The translations under genes and the position numbers were made by a program. Below, piece by piece: positions 22,306 to 23,668 of a stretch of 23,668 nucleotides of DNA. Origin of the DNA: Paramecium octaurelia. Lineage: Eukaryota > Ciliophora > Oligohymenophorea > Peniculida > Parameciidae. Every line of letters begins with the position of its first letter. Position 1 is the stretch's first letter. The notes under the pieces are model-generated. The model was not told the DNA's origin. It made no database searches and was given only the letters and a program-made list of their open reading frames with translations. The stretch covers positions 1 through 23,668 of the forward strand of contig CAJJDP010000058.1 of the NCBI GenBank assembly GCA_905182995.1. Direction: 5' to 3'.

Positions 22306-23431
22306 ATGCTTGAACGTCAAGCTGTTATTATTGATAATGGATCTTATCGAATAAAAGCATGCATTGCAGAAAATAAATAATGTTTTTATTTCCCTTCGGT
22401 GATAGGAAGAAAATTTAGTCACAATCCATATGGTATTTTAATTGAGGAAGTTTTTGTTGGTCATCAATCTTTTAATCTAAGTTATCATTAAATTACCCAA
22501 TTATTAATGGTATTGTCAATCATTTCGATAGTATAGAATGTGTTTATAAATCATATAGATATGGAAAAATTTGGCATCATGCATTTTTCAATTATTTGGG
22601 AAGAACACCAGAAAACCACCCAGCTCTTTTGACTGAAGCTACAATGAATCCAAAGGCCAACAGAGAAAAGATGACATAAATCTTATTCAATGTACCATCA
22701 TTCTACGTAGCGATTCCAGCTGTGCTTTCGATCTATGCTTACGGAAGAACAACAGGTATTGTAGTAGATTCTGGACATGGTGTCTCTCAAACAGTTCCAA
22801 TCTATGAAGGTACCACACTTCATCATTCTAGTCTCAGAATTAACTTGGCAGGAAAGGCCAATACTGAATACCTGGTTTAACTCATGAGTGAATCTAATCT
22901 TTTGATCCCATCTTTAGTTGCTGAAGACATAAAAGAGAATATGTGCTATTTTGCGCTTGACAATGAAGATGAAATGACCAAATATTAAGACAGACCCTAT
23001 AAATTGCCAGATGGAAATGTCGTTGTCATCTAAAATCAAATATTCAGATGCCCTGAATTACTCCTCAAACTAAGCATCATTGGTCTTGATGTCCCAGGTA
23101 TTCATGAATTAACATTCAAATCAATTATGAATTGCGATATTGATATCAGAATGGATTTGTAAGAATGTTGAATTTATTTCTTAGTTATTAAAACATTATT
23201 TTATCAGGAGGTAATACACTCTTTCCTGGACTTCCAGAAAGATTGGGCAAAGAATTATCATCACTTAGTTCACAAAATTTTTAAATATAAATTTTTTAAC
23301 CTAGTAAAGAATTGTCACCTTTGATTGGCGGATCAATCTTTGCCTAATTGCTATCGTCCTCATCTGGCTGGATTACAAGGTCAGAATACGATGAATAGGG
23401 ACCATCTATCGTTCACAGGAAATTTTTTTGA
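22306..23431 (+). pseudogene. Actin (actin-like) relic with N-terminal frameshifts
   Basis: Actin is certain from [65 protein letters not shown] and the C-terminus EYDEQGPSIVHRKFF. The start at 22306 reads LERQAVIIDNGSY in one frame. A 1-nt shift near 22470 moves to the frame of [15 protein letters not shown] 28-nt intron-like GTATAG...ATAG segment plus a missing A lies near 22528-22572. From IWHHAF to the end the frame is intact, given the 26-nt intron at 23159-23184. Nucleotide-site residues are altered: DNGSG is DNGSY, DSGDG is DSGHG (22767-22781), and the glutamine usually in AIQAVLS is Pro (AIPAVLS, 22716-22718). These changes, with the shifts, indicate a decayed actin paralog without normal ATPase function. 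Confidence 0.88.
23159..23184 (+). other. Intron, 26 nt, in actin relic
   Basis: It runs from GTAAGAATGT to TTTCTTAG. Splicing gives DIRMDFYQNIILSGG, matching actin across the junction. The intron is intact although the 5' part of the gene is frame-broken. Confidence 0.9.
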
Positions 23432-23668
23432 GAGAAAAGTTTTAAATAATCATTAATATTAAAAATTTTTTTTCATTTAGATTTATTCTAGCATGAATCC
23501 TTAATATTCAGAGGACTCAAAATTCCAATACCTTTTTCAGATACTATAATCTTAATAAAAACTTAATATTTCTGCATATTTATATTTAATTATTTTGTCA
23601 ATCTGTAATTCAAAAATAAATATTGATAACATTGAATTGTTCATAATTATAAAGCTTCATTCATTTTG

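Noticed and set aside
23432..23668. Telomere or chromosome end at the right edge
   Set aside because: No C4A2/C3A3-type telomeric repeats are present at either end of the window.

Overview
The window reads as nuclear DNA of a ciliate, most likely Paramecium. Base composition is very AT-rich. Real reading frames are full of in-frame TAA and TAG, which fit glutamine, and only TGA ends them (the genetic code of Paramecium and Tetrahymena). The introns that can be placed are tiny, about 22-36 nt, starting GT and ending TAG. Introns that small are a Paramecium hallmark. Standard-code reading frames are therefore misleading here. Because TGA is the only stop, chance frames of 100-200 codons are expected, so I accepted genes on family motifs or exceptional length only.

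Layout: (1) 26-1952, minus strand: a frame-broken gene for a secreted or membrane Cys-rich protein, with a signal peptide at one end and a hydrophobic C-terminal segment at the other. (2) 1953-2781: nothing recognised. (3) 2782-8943: three overlapping versions of one locus, abutted at single-N junctions (4720 and 7492). They carry the 5' part of a giant gene. (4) 7494-16035, plus strand: the body of that gene, an intact run of about 2,840 codons with one 22-nt intron. The product joins a very large inducible GTPase (VLIG-type) G domain, a Cys/His zinc-binding motif and a C-terminal von Willebrand A (VWA) domain. With the 5' part from 3558 it would be about 3,055 residues. (5) 16036-23668: a gene graveyard. 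It holds a PP4-like phosphatase pseudogene (16846-17730), coiled-coil and other unidentified coding fragments (17740-19805), about 2 kb with nothing recognisable, and an actin relic (22306-23431).

The only gene here that looks functional is the GTPase-VWA giant. The single-N junctions look like unmerged contig overlaps. The segment left of the first N (4241-4719) is identical by eye to the start of the segment right of the second N (7493-7971). The middle segment (4721-7491) is a slightly diverged extra copy, either an allele or a close paralog. The left copy has one in-frame TGA where the middle copy has TGG. The middle copy has a 1-nt shift that the left copy lacks.

The density of broken genes outside the giant gene is odd for a Paramecium macronuclear chromosome, which is normally compact. 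The right half may be a subtelomeric, germline-limited or otherwise unselected region. This last point is inference.
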